From Actinomycetota bacterium (lineage in GTDB: Bacteria > Actinomycetota > Actinomycetes > Actinomycetales > Microbacteriaceae): 5,216 bases of DNA. A program made the translations under genes and the position numbers. The notes beneath the pieces were generated by a model. That model searched no databases. It was not told where the DNA came from and saw nothing but the letters and a program-made list of their open reading frames with translations. The stretch lies in contig VGAV01000208.1 in assembly GCA_016870695.1 (NCBI GenBank), positions 1 through 5,216 of the forward strand, read 5' to 3'. This document shows positions 5,123 to 5,216 of this stretch, piece after piece (positions within the stretch are counted from its first letter, which is position 1; each line of letters begins with the position of its first letter).

Positions 5123-5216
5123 ATGACAACCACCGCGACCACACCCGCTCAGGCGGCGCGCATCCGGGCTCTCGTCGTCGCCGGAGTCGCCCTACTCACC
5201 GCCGGCGTCTACTCGA
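5123..5216 (+). CDS. N-terminus of an unidentified gene, cut by the window edge
   Basis: ATG 5123 has a GGAG (5113-5116) six bases upstream and opens 31 codons to the right edge without a stop. The product begins MTTTATTPAQAARIRALVV and continues with a hydrophobic stretch (about 16-31, ALVVAGVALLTAGVYS) preceded by two arginines. This looks like the first transmembrane helix of a membrane protein or, less likely, a signal anchor. Thirty-one residues are too few to name the family. It follows the DoxX-like gene on the same strand after 184 bp, so it may or may not belong to the same transcript. Confidence 0.7.
   Translation, partial: MTTTATTPAQAARIRALVVAGVALLTAGVYS

Noticed and set aside
4509..5123. 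204-codon plus-strand frame running through the DoxX-like gene and the following gap
   Set aside because: It is out of frame with the DoxX-like protein, Arg/Pro-rich throughout, and has no ribosome binding site or recognisable domain.

Overview
The window looks like chromosomal DNA from a high-GC actinomycete. GC is high throughout, coding frames show strong G/C preference at third positions, GTG starts occur, and ribosome binding sites match the actinobacterial anti-Shine-Dalgarno well. The gene types and protein style (small GNAT, pirin, GrpB, DoxX-like) resemble Micrococcales, perhaps Microbacteriaceae. That placement is an inference from memory of the families, not a search result.

Layout: (1) Positions 1-870, minus strand: a two-gene operon, a small GNAT-type acetyltransferase followed with a 4-bp ATGA overlap by a pirin-family protein whose C-terminal part lies beyond the left edge. 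(2) Positions 973-1624, plus strand: a compact cassette of two overlapping small unknown genes, a single-pass membrane protein and a small basic protein. Both have very strong ribosome binding sites, and a perfect 10-bp-stem hairpin sits on the second stop codon. (3) Positions 1627-2166, plus strand: a serine recombinase (resolvase/invertase) that lacks its N-terminus, including the catalytic serine, and begins directly after the hairpin. It is probably the scar of a mobile element. (4) Positions 2341-3027, minus strand: a GrpB/UPF0157-family protein convergent with the recombinase remnant; a 19-nt near-perfect palindrome lies just past its stop. (5) Positions 3111-5216, plus strand: a possible short leader ORF, an MFS-type efflux transporter, a DoxX-like small membrane protein whose start lies inside the transporter gene, and the first 31 codons of another gene with a hydrophobic N-terminus.

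Working together: the left operon is ordinary. The right-hand transporter and DoxX-like gene form a membrane-protein operon that is probably translationally coupled; no regulator gene is visible beside it. The middle (973 to about 2280) is the accessory part, with small unknown genes next to a decayed recombinase. No gap without a gene exceeds 190 bp. I saw no tRNA, rRNA, CRISPR array, complete insertion sequence or replication origin.

No clear new biological system is visible. The best candidates for a second look are the two-gene small-protein cassette joined to the truncated recombinase, and the possible translated leader overlapping the start of the efflux gene.
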